DNA of 64,000 nucleotides from Sphingobacteriaceae bacterium GW460-11-11-14-LB5 (GCA_002151545.1 CP021237.1:2914001-2978000); one strand, 5' to 3'; numbered from the stretch's first letter, positions 1 through 9,344 are shown. Translations and numbers: made by a program. Notes: generated by a model from the sequence alone, not told the origin.

Positions 1-1810
1 GACTGACCCGGCAATTGATCGCCGAAGTCTCATATTGCCCGGTAAAGCTGGAACTTGCATCCGCTGCGATCACGCCAACAATCTCTCCGGCCCCTAATGA
101 GGCGATCTTGCCAGCAGGAATGAGCACCTCCAGCTTTTCACTAATCGATTTAGAAACCTTACTACGATCTATAGAGATACTCTCTCCCATCTGTTTGGAT
201 TTTCCCAGTATCCGCTCCAGCCAGTCCAGTGTTTCCTTGTTTCGCACAGATCCGGAGAGTACATTCCCCACAACTGAAGTGATTGTGGTCGCCGTGTCCT
301 TACCATATTGCTGCTTAAACTGCGGCAACTCCTGAAGCCCCATCAACACTGCTACTTTGTTCGATCTTGCTGTGGCAATCAGGTTTTCAATACGGTGTAC
401 AAATAAGGTAGGTACCTCGTCTAAAATCAATGCAGAAGGAAGATTTCCCTTACTATTGATCAACCTGGTGAGCCTGTTTAGAACCACTGAGTAACATCCG
501 GAATTAATATTCTGCGTATTGGGGTCATTAGCCAGTACCAGAATCCCAGGTGAAGAAGCATCGGATATTTTCAGGTTAAAATCATCCCCGGAAAAAACCC
601 AAAAAGTCTCTTTGGTAGCCATCCGGCTAATAAAAATCTTTAAAGTCCCAATCTGTCCTTCGAGCTGATCAAAAGCCTTAGCCATAAATGCAGAACGAAA
701 CGGCGACAATAAAGAGACCAGCTCCGGTTCGGTAAAAAGAACCGTAAAAATCTCCTGATAAGGCCTGTTTAAAAAAGACATCACATGGGGAAGCGAAGAA
801 AATATACCATTATTATACCTGCTCATAAAATAGATGCAGGAAGCTAAAAAGTTAATGGCACTCTGGGTAAAAAAAGCATCACTGCCACTGGCCTTGTCTC
901 CTTTCTTTAGTGCCTCCACTAACGCTTCAGCAGTTTCAGAGGCATCTGCAAGTGTCCTGATATAATCCGCTCTGAATGGATTGATCCGCCTGCTTTTTTC
1001 AACCTGATTGAGGTTGATGACATGAAAACCAAAACCCTCCAGTTTTCCCTCAAGCCTGCATTTGCGGAATTGATGATAGGCAATCCTACCCAGGTCAGGG
1101 AACTTGAAATCATAAATCAGGGAAGCAAACCCTTTAGCGATGAGCTGCCTGATAAAGGGATTAACAATCGAAAAAGATTTCCCAGATCCCGGAGTTCCGA
1201 TCACCATGGTAGCCCTGAAGGGATTAACCAAATTAATCCAACCCTTCCTCACCTTTCTTTTATAATAAAAAAGCATCGGAATATTCACCGAATAAGCATG
1301 CTCAGTCTTAATGGTCTGTTGCATAAAACTTTCCGCTTCTACATTCCACTTGTCTTTCCCCAATCCTGAACGGATAATTTTGGAGACATTGTCAATGGAA
1401 ATACTGATCACTATAGCACCTAAAAATGAAAGTATCATGTAAACCAGATCGGTGGCAGAGGTGTACGAAAATAGCAAGACAGATTTCTTCCCATAAAAAA
1501 GCATACTTCCGAAATAGCATAACAATCCCAGACATAAGGGGTAGACAATTTTAGTCTTTGGATCCAGGTCCAACTGCTTTTTGGATAAGGTGCCAATGCT
1601 GACCAGACAGATCAATAGCAGCACAGCGAGTTTACTATATAAAAGTTCATGGAATATGATTAGCGACTTTACCTTAAGCAGCCCCGCATTAAAGATTCCC
1701 CAGAATGGTGCACCAAGGTAGACAAAAACCGATACCTCCGTAGCTATCATAAAATAGATCAGGCATTGCAGGAAACCGTGGAGCTTCTGAATCTCTCTAG
1801 TTTCTTCCAT
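1..1810 (-). CDS. mobC: MobC/VirD4-type type IV secretion coupling protein (partial, C-terminus off the edge)
   Basis: About 603 residues are visible and the frame is still open at the window edge. The N-terminal 130 or so residues hold several hydrophobic segments. A Walker A motif GTPGSGKS lies at residues 205-212 and a Walker B motif ALILDEVPTL around residues 460-469. This is the layout of VirD4/TraG-type coupling ATPases, called MobC in Bacteroidetes conjugative transposons. Such proteins sit in the inner membrane and feed the relaxase-DNA complex into the secretion channel. The ATG at 1810 lies 3 bases after the traN stop, so the two are probably translationally linked. It ends the visible tra operon. 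The family call is firm; the symbol rests on Bacteroidetes naming practice. Confidence 0.9.
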   Translation of the reverse strand, partial: MEETREIQKLHGFLQCLIYFMIATEVSVFVYLGAPFWGIFNAGLLKVKSLIIFHELLYSKLAVLLLICLVSIGTLSKKQLDLDPKTKIVYPLCLGLLCYFGSMLFYGKKSVLLFSYTSATDLVYMILSFLGAIVISISIDNVSKIIRSGLGKDKWNVEAESFMQQTIKTEHAYSVNIPMLFYYKRKVRKGWINLVNPFRATMVIGTPGSGKSFSIVNPFIRQLIAKGFASLIYDFKFPDLGRIAYHQFRKCRLEGKLEGFGFHVINLNQVEKSRRINPFRADYIRTLADASETAEALVEALKKGDKASGSDAFFTQSAINFLASCIYFMSRYNNGIFSSLPHVMSFLNRPYQEIFTVLFTEPELVSLLSPFRSAFMAKAFDQLEGQIGTLKIFISRMATKETFWVFSGDDFNLKISDASSPGILVLANDPNTQNINSGCYSVVLNRLTRLINSKGNLPSALILDEVPTLFVHRIENLIATARSNKVAVLMGLQELPQFKQQYGKDTATTITSVVGNVLSGSVRNKETLDWLERILGKSKQMGESISIDRSKVSKSISEKLEVLIPAGKIASLGAGEIVGVIAADASSSFTGQYETSAINCRVS

Positions 1811-1813
1811 TAC

Positions 1814-2659
1814 CTAGTGCCTAATGATTACTTCTTTAGCTTTTAGGATATCGGAGTGATGGATACTAAAAGTGATTGCGCGACCCGAAATCTGCTTTTC
1901 GGAGAGTTCCACCTTCAGCACCTTATGATCAGGAAAGGTCAGCCTGCGCAGCACAAATATATTCCGGTAGTGTTGCCCAAAAACAGTGACATCCTGCAGA
2001 CTGGACAAGGGCACAAGCTCCAAAGACTGCACAGTGGTCGCCTTATGTTGCTTCTGATCTTCCAGGCGAAACCTCAGCCCATCAATTTCGTACGGGACGT
2101 GTGTAGTATTTTCAAAACCAAGATCCAACAGCAGGAACTCGCCTACTGAAACGATGCCGTTAAGCGTAGCCCTGATGCCGTATTTCTTTTTCCTTACTTC
2201 CGCCTTTACCGGTTGCCGCTCCAGCATTTCCCTTGCAATACTATCCAGTTCAGCACTGGATATCATTGAGCTTTTTGGGTCAATGACCCTCATCTCTCCC
2301 ATGCGGATATCAATCAATGAAGTAAAAGCCGTTTCCGGCCGTTCCTCAAAAATGATGGAATATTGCTTGATCCTTTTTTCGCCGAGTATAGTAAGCACAC
2401 CAATGAAAGCCTCTTTTATTTTAGCAGAATCCGGTATTTTTATCCTAAGCAGGTTTTTATCGGGAAGATCCCCAATGAGCCCTTTAGGAATATCCACATA
2501 GGTGATCTTCTCCGGAGCGATAAAATGTAAAGTCAATGCCCGCTTAATAAAGATTTTGGGGATCGACTGCCCTGCTCCTACAGTATTGGCTGAAACCTGC
2601 GCAAAAAGTGATCCTGCCATAGCCAGCAGCAGGAAAACCGTTAATATTGTATTTTTCAT
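1814..2659 (-). CDS. traN: Conjugative transposon protein TraN
   Basis: The 281-residue protein has a clear signal peptide (hydrophobic core about residues 6-20, ending LFAQ) followed by a beta-rich domain. It matches the Bacteroidetes TraN family (DUF4138), a periplasmic or outer-membrane-associated mating-apparatus component comparable to VirB9. It lies 12 bases after traM and just before the coupling protein, the usual order in these elements. Length is normal for the family and no frameshift is seen. Confidence 0.9.
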   Translation of the reverse strand: MKNTILTVFLLLAMAGSLFAQVSANTVGAGQSIPKIFIKRALTLHFIAPEKITYVDIPKGLIGDLPDKNLLRIKIPDSAKIKEAFIGVLTILGEKRIKQYSIIFEERPETAFTSLIDIRMGEMRVIDPKSSMISSAELDSIAREMLERQPVKAEVRKKKYGIRATLNGIVSVGEFLLLDLGFENTTHVPYEIDGLRFRLEDQKQHKATTVQSLELVPLSSLQDVTVFGQHYRNIFVLRRLTFPDHKVLKVELSEKQISGRAITFSIHHSDILKAKEVIIRH

Positions 2660-2671
2660 ATTATCTTATTT

Positions 2672-3862
2672 TTATTTCTGGAGATCTCGTGGATCAACCA
2701 GAAAAACCTGGTTATTGTATTTTAATTTCGCCCTGTTTTTTCTGACCATATTGGCTATCGCCGATGACGTAGACTGAAAAAGCCTACTGGCAGTACTCAT
2801 CACAAATTCGTTCTGATCTAAGGCACTACCCATGGTATTAAAACCCTGAACAGAACTTGCTCCCAGTCCCTTGGAAAACTCCCTGAACGCAGACGCAGGA
2901 ACATATGAACCCGGCAAACCATCCAGGTCATAAAGCAAGAGTTTAACGGGCAGAATCTTTCCTGCGCAGTGTACAGAATTAATCTCCAGTTGCACGCGCT
3001 GCTCGGAAAAGCCACTAATTCTGGCATAGAGATAAGTTCCCTTTGTCAGCAGCGATTTCCCGGCATATACTTCCTCAAGCAACCTCAATCTGATCCTGGA
3101 ACCGGAATATCCGGTGATATCCTCATCAATAATTGCTGTGATTAACTGCTGTTTTTCCCTAACGCTAATGGTATTGAATTCTCCTGAAACTTCTGCAGAC
3201 CTGGAAATCCGAAGCACATTCTTACCCACCAAAACTCCCTCTTCCGTTCTCTTTTTTTCCTTTTGCTGCGCGATATAACTGGGATCAGCCGCCTTCCCCA
3301 TACTGTCCATATAGGCCATCTGTTTTTTAAAAAGATCCATCGGATCAGTTTCTTTATTCACCATAACCGCTGCATGGCGCTCTCTTTTCCTGGCCTCCTC
3401 GAGACTCGCCAATGCCTGCGCCACAGCCCGATCCTCAGGCTTTAACCCAGTGATCTTATCCGGCTTAATAGCAGCATAGCCAGAATGGGATTTAGCCTCC
3501 GAGGGCCTGGACATGTAGGCCTGCTTTTTTATTGATGCTTCAATAGAATCAAGCTTTTGTTTTTCCCGTTCGGAATAGCTACCCGTAATGGTGGCCTCGG
3601 GCAATCGGTCTTCGTCTACCGTTTTGATCGCCGAATAACCATCAGCCTCTTTGAAGCTATTTTTGTAAGCTTCGAGTTTATCGGAAAGGCCCTTTTCGCG
3701 AACCTGGTCTGAGATTTCGGCCAAGTTTCCGTTCACATCCTTTTCCATCACCACTACCTGACTTTTAGCATGCCACTGCTGATAAGCATAAAAGAAAAGG
3801 CATAAAAACGGAATAGCAATCAGCGGAATAATATACCGTGGTTTTTTAAAATCTATTTTCAT
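2672..3862 (-). CDS. traM: Conjugative transposon protein TraM (VirB10-like)
   Basis: The 396-residue protein has one transmembrane segment near the N-terminus (about residues 10-28). A long, charged, probably extended periplasmic region follows, with many Lys, Glu and Ala (about 30-210). A compact C-terminal domain (about 215-396) has the TraM/VirB10-like pattern: VLVGKNVLRIS, then RIRLRLLEEVYAGK, then LPVKLLLYDLDGLPGSYVP. The family spans the periplasm and links the inner and outer membrane parts of the transfer channel. It starts 10 bases after the preceding small gene and is followed at once by traN, so it belongs to one operon. It appears intact. Confidence 0.92.
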   Translation of the reverse strand: MKIDFKKPRYIIPLIAIPFLCLFFYAYQQWHAKSQVVVMEKDVNGNLAEISDQVREKGLSDKLEAYKNSFKEADGYSAIKTVDEDRLPEATITGSYSEREKQKLDSIEASIKKQAYMSRPSEAKSHSGYAAIKPDKITGLKPEDRAVAQALASLEEARKRERHAAVMVNKETDPMDLFKKQMAYMDSMGKAADPSYIAQQKEKKRTEEGVLVGKNVLRISRSAEVSGEFNTISVREKQQLITAIIDEDITGYSGSRIRLRLLEEVYAGKSLLTKGTYLYARISGFSEQRVQLEINSVHCAGKILPVKLLLYDLDGLPGSYVPASAFREFSKGLGASSVQGFNTMGSALDQNEFVMSTASRLFQSTSSAIANMVRKNRAKLKYNNQVFLVDPRDLQK

Positions 3863-3872
3863 AATTTACTCA

Positions 3873-4202
3873 TTAACGGAGTCGTTTTAACTCCTCTAGT
3901 TTAGCTGCCAGAAAAAGTGTATCTCTATGGTTCAACCGCTGCCTGTCTAGTACAGAATCCAACTGTTTTCTGATTTCGACCGTTTTCCTGAGTTTAACAC
4001 TAGTGCTACTGATCTTTGATAAGCCATCGTCAATGCCAGCAGGCTGCTTTCCCTTTTCAGCCTTGCCAGCCGGTGGCAAGAGCTTAATTTCCTTTGTATT
4101 TCCAGAAGGAAGTATGCCAAAAGAAAACAGCACCGAAAAGATGAGCATCAAGACCATGAGCGCAAAGACCTGTCTGGAATAAGTTTTCAGCAAACGGACC
4201 AA
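3873..4202 (-). CDS. Small single-pass membrane protein of the tra operon (TraL-like position), 5' end disrupted
   Basis: At least 109 residues are coded. One transmembrane segment (about residues 13-31) is followed by a basic, coiled-coil-prone tail ending LEELKRLR. A small membrane protein commonly precedes traM in Bacteroidetes elements, annotated TraL or hypothetical, and this fits by position. The start is a problem. The frame stays open upstream of the TTG at 4202 to about 4305 with no ATG, GTG or TTG start in it, and that stretch enters IS21-type terminal repeat sequence. I therefore think the original start was lost when the element end was placed here. No earlier tra gene lies upstream. 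It may be a truncated, non-functional gene. Confidence 0.6.
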   Translation of the reverse strand: MVRLLKTYSRQVFALMVLMLIFSVLFSFGILPSGNTKEIKLLPPAGKAEKGKQPAGIDDGLSKISSTSVKLRKTVEIRKQLDSVLDRQRLNHRDTLFLAAKLEELKRLR

Positions 4203-4249
4203 TCTCCTGCGAAGCAGCGTCAGATAAGGCCTAAACTGTTGATAGAGTG

Positions 4250-4300
4250 TGTATTTCAGTGAAAGTGACCCCTCTGTTTCGGGCCAAACTGGCCACCAAT
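4250..4300 (-). repeat. IS21-type terminal repeat, minus-strand copy
   Basis: Read on the minus strand, this holds GTGGCCAGTTTGGCCCG, then GAAACAGAGGGGTCACTTTC. It matches, in inverted orientation, the start of the plus-strand copy at 4621. The spacing of the GTGGCCA/GGGTCAC-type units (about 22-24 bases) is what multi-repeat IS21 ends look like. It abuts the broken 5' end of the small tra gene. Confidence 0.6.
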
Positions 4301-4956
4301 TTGGTTACCGGATCATGCACATCTAAGTTCCTTTCCCTCTGAACAAATATACATTTCGGATCCAAATCCATTTTCCTCAAGACTTCTCAGTTCAATCTAT
4401 CCTACTGCCAGATTTATCTTCAATTCAGACCTTCCTTAAGATCAAAATCCGCTCGCTTGCATCGGAACGCTTAAAAAAACGTCATAACCCCTCCAAAATA
4501 GCGAAACGACAATAGTCTACTCCGAATTGTAGATATGCTCCCAGGAGCCTTTATTTTACGCAGAAACGAAAAGATTATTCTCAAAAGTAAGTCGTGAAAA
4601 AAGTTGATCGAAAGATCAGAGTGGCCAGTTTGCCCCGGAACAGGTGGTCACTTTAAAGCGAAATGGGGTGACAGCTTAAACCCGGAACGGGCGGCCATTT
4701 TTGCCGAAATGCCCACCCAAAGCCCATGCCAAATATTGTAGGATAAGTTGCAGTAACGATGTCGCCAGTTGGAACCAGAAACCAGTATTCTCGCTAACTC
4801 CTACATTAAACTAAAGCGAATCCCTTGATAGAGGGTTAGTAAATATGATTTCAGCCCTGATATAAAAAGTATTTATTTTGTATAAATCAAAATTTTAATA
4901 GTTATTTATGTTGAAATGAAGTAGTTCAGAAAAAAAACAATAAAGTACTTTTAAAA
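4301..4956. other. Non-coding gap between tra operon and lipoprotein cluster
   Basis: Apart from the terminal repeat array, I see no credible gene here. The last 100 bases before 4957 are very AT-rich and probably carry the promoter of the plus-strand cluster, but no box is clear enough to mark. Confidence 0.5.
4621..4715 (+). repeat. IS21-type terminal repeat array, plus-strand copy
   Basis: About four units of 22-24 bases follow each other, starting GTGGCCAGTTTGCCCC, GTGGTCACTTTAAAGCG, GGGTGACAGCTTAAACC and GGCGGCCATTTTTGCC, most separated by GGAAC or GAAATG. Such serial repeats are the transposase-binding ends of IS21-family elements. No istA or istB gene is present between this and the inverted copy at 4250-4300, so this is a remnant or solo ends. 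Confidence 0.6.
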
Positions 4957-6471
4957 ATGAAGATCATCGGTAAAACGAATTTATTAATATCGCTGACTCT
5001 GATCAGTATCGTGGGTATTGCAGCCTGTAAAAGAAACGATAATGTTGACTTTGATCAGCTGATTAAACAGTATTCGGCAAATCAAAAAGACAGCTTGAAA
5101 TTGCAATCTTTAAAATTTATAAAAACTAATATTGAAGGAGTGACATCTGACGAACCGTATTTTTATAACGAGAAAGGTGAAATGCTGGATTTTAATTTGG
5201 ATACAATTACCTCAGACAGTTCCCTTAGATCGATATTATTAAATAAAAAAATAAACTATTCGTATACTCGTTTAAAGGATGTTGATTTTTTGTCTTCAGA
5301 ATTATTGGAGGAAAATATAGATAAAGCGCTATCAGACTGGAAAAAGTATCCTTGGAATAAGAATGTACCTAAAGATATTTTTTTAAATTATCTTCTGCCA
5401 TATAAGGTTTTAAACGAACGTCCAGATAATTGGAGGATGGTTTTGTTTAAAAAATATAAGGATAGCATTTCTAATCACATGGCAAATTGGGATAGTGACA
5501 GTGAGAAACTATATTTAGGTCTACGTACAGAAGCTTGGTCCTGGCTGAAATATACCTCTGACTTTACCAAGCTGACTCGGTATCCTTCTTTCAAAGAATT
5601 GATAGCAATAAAAAAAGGAGAATGCCCTGAACTTTCCAATTTGTTTGTATTTATAGCAAGGTCTGCCGGAATACCTGCTACAGTAGATATAGTGCCGTTG
5701 TGGGGAAAAACAAGTGGTAGTCATGCCGCAGAGGTTTTCTATGGGCCGATCAAAAAAAACAACAAGGTTGTAAAATATGGCATGAGGCCGTGGGATCCTT
5801 TTAAATTTCCACCCAAGGTTTTCAGGACTAGCTTTAAAAAAACAAACTTATGGTCAGATTCCATAAAACCACTAATGGGAAAGAAAAATTATTTTATCCC
5901 GACCTTCCTAAAATCAGACAGATTATTGGATGTTACAGCAGATTACACCCCAACAACAAACTTCATTTACAAATTTGAAAAAAAAGAGAATAATATCCCC
6001 TTAGCTTATATCTGTGTCTTTAATTACGGAGTATGGAAACCCGTTTTCTATGGCAAGGTTACTTCAGATGGCGGATACGTTATATTCAATAATATGGCAA
6101 AAGATATGGCATATCATGTTGCAGTACCCGAGGGCAATAGGTATAGATTGATCGGCAAACCGTTTATCATAGATTCCCTTAATCATGTTGTATACTCTAC
6201 ACCAGATTTTGGCAATAAAAGCAATACCATTTTGAAAAAGATAAATATGGGCGCTGAATCTTGGGTGAAAAAGTCTAGAGAATATACATTAAAATATTTG
6301 GATAAGAACAATGAATGGCAAGATTTAGACAGCAGGATCTGCAAAAAAGACTCTTGTTTAATTTTCGACAAAATACCAGCTAATGCATTTTACATGATTG
6401 AAGACAGAATCGGCGATAAAAGTTTAAGTAGGATATTTCTTATTAAGAACAAAGAGCAACTCTGGTATTAA
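4957..6471 (+). CDS. Transglutaminase-like lipoprotein
   Basis: The 504-residue protein has a lipoprotein signal with lipobox IVGIAAC (Cys24), so it is probably membrane-anchored. The middle holds a transglutaminase-like fold: KKGECPELSNLFVFIARS with Cys223, then SGSHAAEVFYG with His256, then MRPWDPF with Asp280. This gives a plausible Cys-His-Asp triad. Members of this superfamily act as proteases or acyl transferases, and the substrate cannot be read from sequence. The last 180 or so residues look beta-rich and may bind a partner. It opens a plus-strand cluster with a membrane peptide, a second lipoprotein and an O-antigen-ligase-like protein. The triad assignment is from spacing only. Confidence 0.75.
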   Translation: MKIIGKTNLLISLTLISIVGIAACKRNDNVDFDQLIKQYSANQKDSLKLQSLKFIKTNIEGVTSDEPYFYNEKGEMLDFNLDTITSDSSLRSILLNKKINYSYTRLKDVDFLSSELLEENIDKALSDWKKYPWNKNVPKDIFLNYLLPYKVLNERPDNWRMVLFKKYKDSISNHMANWDSDSEKLYLGLRTEAWSWLKYTSDFTKLTRYPSFKELIAIKKGECPELSNLFVFIARSAGIPATVDIVPLWGKTSGSHAAEVFYGPIKKNNKVVKYGMRPWDPFKFPPKVFRTSFKKTNLWSDSIKPLMGKKNYFIPTFLKSDRLLDVTADYTPTTNFIYKFEKKENNIPLAYICVFNYGVWKPVFYGKVTSDGGYVIFNNMAKDMAYHVAVPEGNRYRLIGKPFIIDSLNHVVYSTPDFGNKSNTILKKINMGAESWVKKSREYTLKYLDKNNEWQDLDSRICKKDSCLIFDKIPANAFYMIEDRIGDKSLSRIFLIKNKEQLWY

Positions 6472-6641
6472 GATTATGTTTTATTTAATTCAAATTGCTG
6501 CTTAAATGAAGTTGGTAGCATCGGTTAACTCTTCTCAAAAGGCTACTCACGTATCATTAATCAGTATTTTTATGCATCTAATTTGTTACATTAGATATAA
6601 ATATGCATATTTGCGCATGTTTAACCCATTATCTATCAAAT

Positions 6642-6743
6642 ATGAATCCATCTACTGGTCTTGTACTCTACACTGCGCTCACAGCCATTTTTGTTAGCGT
6701 ATTAATCTATCTACTAATCAAATTTTTGAAAAAAAAACAATGA
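6642..6743 (+). CDS. 33-residue single-pass membrane peptide
   Basis: A short frame codes MNPSTGLVLYTALTAIFVSV, followed by another hydrophobic stretch and the basic tail KFLKKKQ. Nearly all of it forms one transmembrane helix with positive residues at the C-terminal end. Its TGA stop overlaps the ATG of the next gene in an ATGA arrangement, which strongly suggests translation and coupling to the downstream lipoprotein. No Shine-Dalgarno sequence is seen, as is usual in Bacteroidota. I do not recognise the family. It could be a small subunit of an envelope complex or a leader that controls the next gene. Confidence 0.55.
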   Translation: MNPSTGLVLYTALTAIFVSVLIYLLIKFLKKKQ

Positions 6744-7432
6744 AACAAAAACAAATTCTAATTCTCTCTCTTATTTTTGCCTTTTTTGCAGGTATAATTT
6801 ATTCCTGCAAAAAACAAGATGCCTCAAAATTATCTGTTAATGATTTAATTGAAAAATACGATCTCAAAGTTGTTCAAGCTGCTGTACAGGATACAACGAA
6901 AACTAACATGGTTTTCGCCTCAGCCGCGGAGGCGGATGCATTTATAGCCAATATCAAAAATGCTTCCTATACAACAGAGATCGGCTCCACTATAAGCTTA
7001 AATGCAAACAAGAACCTGAAAGCTTCCAATAAACCATCAGGACTACAAATCTCTGGGAAAATTATGTTTGAGGAAGAGCCTGATCTAGTGGTTGAAGGAA
7101 AACCTAAACCAGGCTCTAGAAATGTGAAATACAATGCATCACCTATCTCTGGTTATTTGGTTAATGTTAACTGGGGAAGTAATTATTCAAATATAACTAC
7201 AACAGGTGCTCTTTTTGGTTTCACCCTTGGTACATCATTTACTCAAACTGGCACGGGAACATCAACTTACAATTCTCAAACAGGTCTTATTAACTTTACT
7301 GTGAATGGCTTGCAGAATTACAACATTATCGTTGAAGGACTTGGAACGATATATAGTCAGCCTATTGTTATGACTGGTTCGCTTAATCCTACTACCGGAA
7401 CTTCGACCATGACAGTGACAAATGCCCAATAA
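6740..7432 (+). CDS. Lipoprotein of unknown function
   Basis: The 230-residue protein starts with a lipoprotein signal (lipobox GIIYSC, Cys at about 23). After it come a short helical region (about 30-75) and a Gly/Ser/Thr/Asn-rich, beta-strand-rich domain (about 125-230) with sequences such as YLVNVNWGSNYSN and FTVNGLQNYNIIVEG. I recognise no family. The composition suggests a secreted beta-sandwich exposed outside the membrane. It overlaps the 33-residue peptide gene by 4 bases and is followed 30 bases later by the O-antigen-ligase-like gene, so it probably shares their transcript. Confidence 0.6.
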   Translation: MKQKQILILSLIFAFFAGIIYSCKKQDASKLSVNDLIEKYDLKVVQAAVQDTTKTNMVFASAAEADAFIANIKNASYTTEIGSTISLNANKNLKASNKPSGLQISGKIMFEEEPDLVVEGKPKPGSRNVKYNASPISGYLVNVNWGSNYSNITTTGALFGFTLGTSFTQTGTGTSTYNSQTGLINFTVNGLQNYNIIVEGLGTIYSQPIVMTGSLNPTTGTSTMTVTNAQ

Positions 7433-7462
7433 CATTCATATCTAATTATTTAGAATAAATTA

Positions 7463-9289
7463 ATGGTCATTAAACTAAAGTTTGGAAGATGTGGTTTTAA
7501 CCCGCATCTTCCATTTTTTTTTTCTGAAAGTTTACTTCGTCAAGTAATATTTGCATTTGTGCTGCTTCAGATCTTTTCTCCTATATTAAATATTACAGGA
7601 GTCTATCTCTTTAGTGAAAGAATCGAAAGTTTTTATATAGAATTTTCATCCCTTATCATTGTTCTACTCTCCATATATTATTTTATTATACGTGGCAAAA
7701 GTTTCGAGTACACGAGATTGGATTTATGCATTCTATTTTTGATTGTATACATGTGTTTGATTAACCTGGTAACTAACGGAAAAGAAGACAATTATCTCTT
7801 ATTCTTCTTTATCACCATTTTTTCTCAATTGATACTGCTCAAGAATTTAAACTTCTCACCAAATAAAATCGAATCGGGTATTTTCTTAGTTAGCTCTCTT
7901 CTTTCAATCTATATCATAATACAACAATTATTCAATTCTTTAGGGTTTCCAGAGATAAAATTATCGGAAACCGTATTTGATAGCACAACGACAACTGGGA
8001 ATTATCTAGCTCTTACTTTTCCTTACATTCTGTTTAGATCTTCAGACAAAATGCTTTTGGCACATAAGATATTTTTTCTCATCAACCTTGTCGCTATTTT
8101 TTTGTCAAAGGATGTGAGTTCAATCATATTGGTGATGTTGATGTGCTATCTATTTTTTACCTTTTTCTACAAAAGGACCAAGAATTTATTGTGTTTTAAA
8201 AAACATCTACTTTTCCATGTATTATTTTTAATAATCAGCTTTTCGGCTATTATGACCACCTTGATCAATAGCAACAAAGCACTAAGGGCACTGGAGGGCC
8301 GGATTTTTATTCAAAGTACAAGTATGCCAATGTTAAAGGACAATTTGTTGTTTGGTATAGGGACAAATAAGTTCGGTGCACAATATAATTATCTACAGGC
8401 AAGCTATTTTGTAAGCGAAAAAGACCAGGCTAAGTATGGTAAATATCGGGATCTTGCAAATAATTCTTTTAGCTGTTTTAATGAATATCTGGAATTATGG
8501 ATTGAGATCGGAATTTTTGGTTTGATACTACTTCTGATTGTAATATTTTATATTTACCGGACAATCAAGTACAAGCCTCTGAAACCAGCAATAATCTCAA
8601 TAACAGTATTTTTTATACTTAGCTTGAATGATGGCCTATTCCACAATATTTCACTTTTACCCATAATGATCATTAATTTTTGTTTGATGGGCGACCAGTA
8701 CAAAAATTACACACTTCATAGTCGATTGGTAAAAATTCAGAGCATTGTAATCGTTAGTTTGACATTGTGGTATGCCTATATTTTGACCAATCAATTTAAA
8801 TCAACGTTGGCATATAATAAAACATTTAGTGAAGCTACCAATTCGCAAAAACTAAGAAACTATCAACGGGCTTATAAATATCTCCAAAACGATGGAATCT
8901 ATCTTTACCACTATGGTACTTTTTTAATAAAAAAACAGGCTAAAGTTAAAGAAGGAATAAAGATTCTGAAGAAGGCTATCAGCAGGTTACCACATACGGA
9001 CATATTGAATTTACTCGGCGATGCATACATAATGGAAAATAAATTCACGGATGCTGAATATTATTATAAAATTTCTGCGAACATAGTGCCAATTAAAATT
9101 ATCCCTAGATACAAGCTATTTCAACTTTACATTCTCAAAGGTGAAAATGATAATGCCATCAAGCAAGCCAAAATAATAGATTCTACCCCTGTAAAAGTAT
9201 CATCAAAAACAGGAGATAGGATAAGATGTGAAATAACTCGTTACCTAGATAAGCAAGAAAATTGTGAACTGAAGAAGGAATGCCTATAA
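7463..9289 (+). CDS. O-antigen ligase-like polytopic membrane protein with C-terminal TPR region
   Basis: The 608-residue protein has about ten transmembrane segments up to residue 455. It shows the O-antigen ligase/polymerase (Wzy_C) signature: FGIGTNKFGAQY in a large loop, then NEYLELWIEIGIFGLILLL. The last 150 residues are soluble and look like tetratricopeptide repeats (GIKILKKAISRLPHTDILNLL, then DAEYYYKISANI). Family members join glycan chains to lipid A, or to proteins such as pilin. Next to two lipoproteins and a transglutaminase-like protein, a protein or lipoprotein substrate is possible, but that is inference. No glycosyltransferases are nearby. Confidence 0.75.
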   Translation: MVIKLKFGRCGFNPHLPFFFSESLLRQVIFAFVLLQIFSPILNITGVYLFSERIESFYIEFSSLIIVLLSIYYFIIRGKSFEYTRLDLCILFLIVYMCLINLVTNGKEDNYLLFFFITIFSQLILLKNLNFSPNKIESGIFLVSSLLSIYIIIQQLFNSLGFPEIKLSETVFDSTTTTGNYLALTFPYILFRSSDKMLLAHKIFFLINLVAIFLSKDVSSIILVMLMCYLFFTFFYKRTKNLLCFKKHLLFHVLFLIISFSAIMTTLINSNKALRALEGRIFIQSTSMPMLKDNLLFGIGTNKFGAQYNYLQASYFVSEKDQAKYGKYRDLANNSFSCFNEYLELWIEIGIFGLILLLIVIFYIYRTIKYKPLKPAIISITVFFILSLNDGLFHNISLLPIMIINFCLMGDQYKNYTLHSRLVKIQSIVIVSLTLWYAYILTNQFKSTLAYNKTFSEATNSQKLRNYQRAYKYLQNDGIYLYHYGTFLIKKQAKVKEGIKILKKAISRLPHTDILNLLGDAYIMENKFTDAEYYYKISANIVPIKIIPRYKLFQLYILKGENDNAIKQAKIIDSTPVKVSSKTGDRIRCEITRYLDKQENCELKKECL

Positions 9290-9344
9290 GATAAGTGATT
9301 TGAAACTTCGGTTTCTTACACCCTCAGGATAAATAGCTTTAAAA

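Noticed and set aside
4301..4371. Minus-strand ATG at 4371 as a start for the small tra gene
   Set aside because: It is in another frame; the frame of the gene meets a TAA at about 4305 before reaching it.
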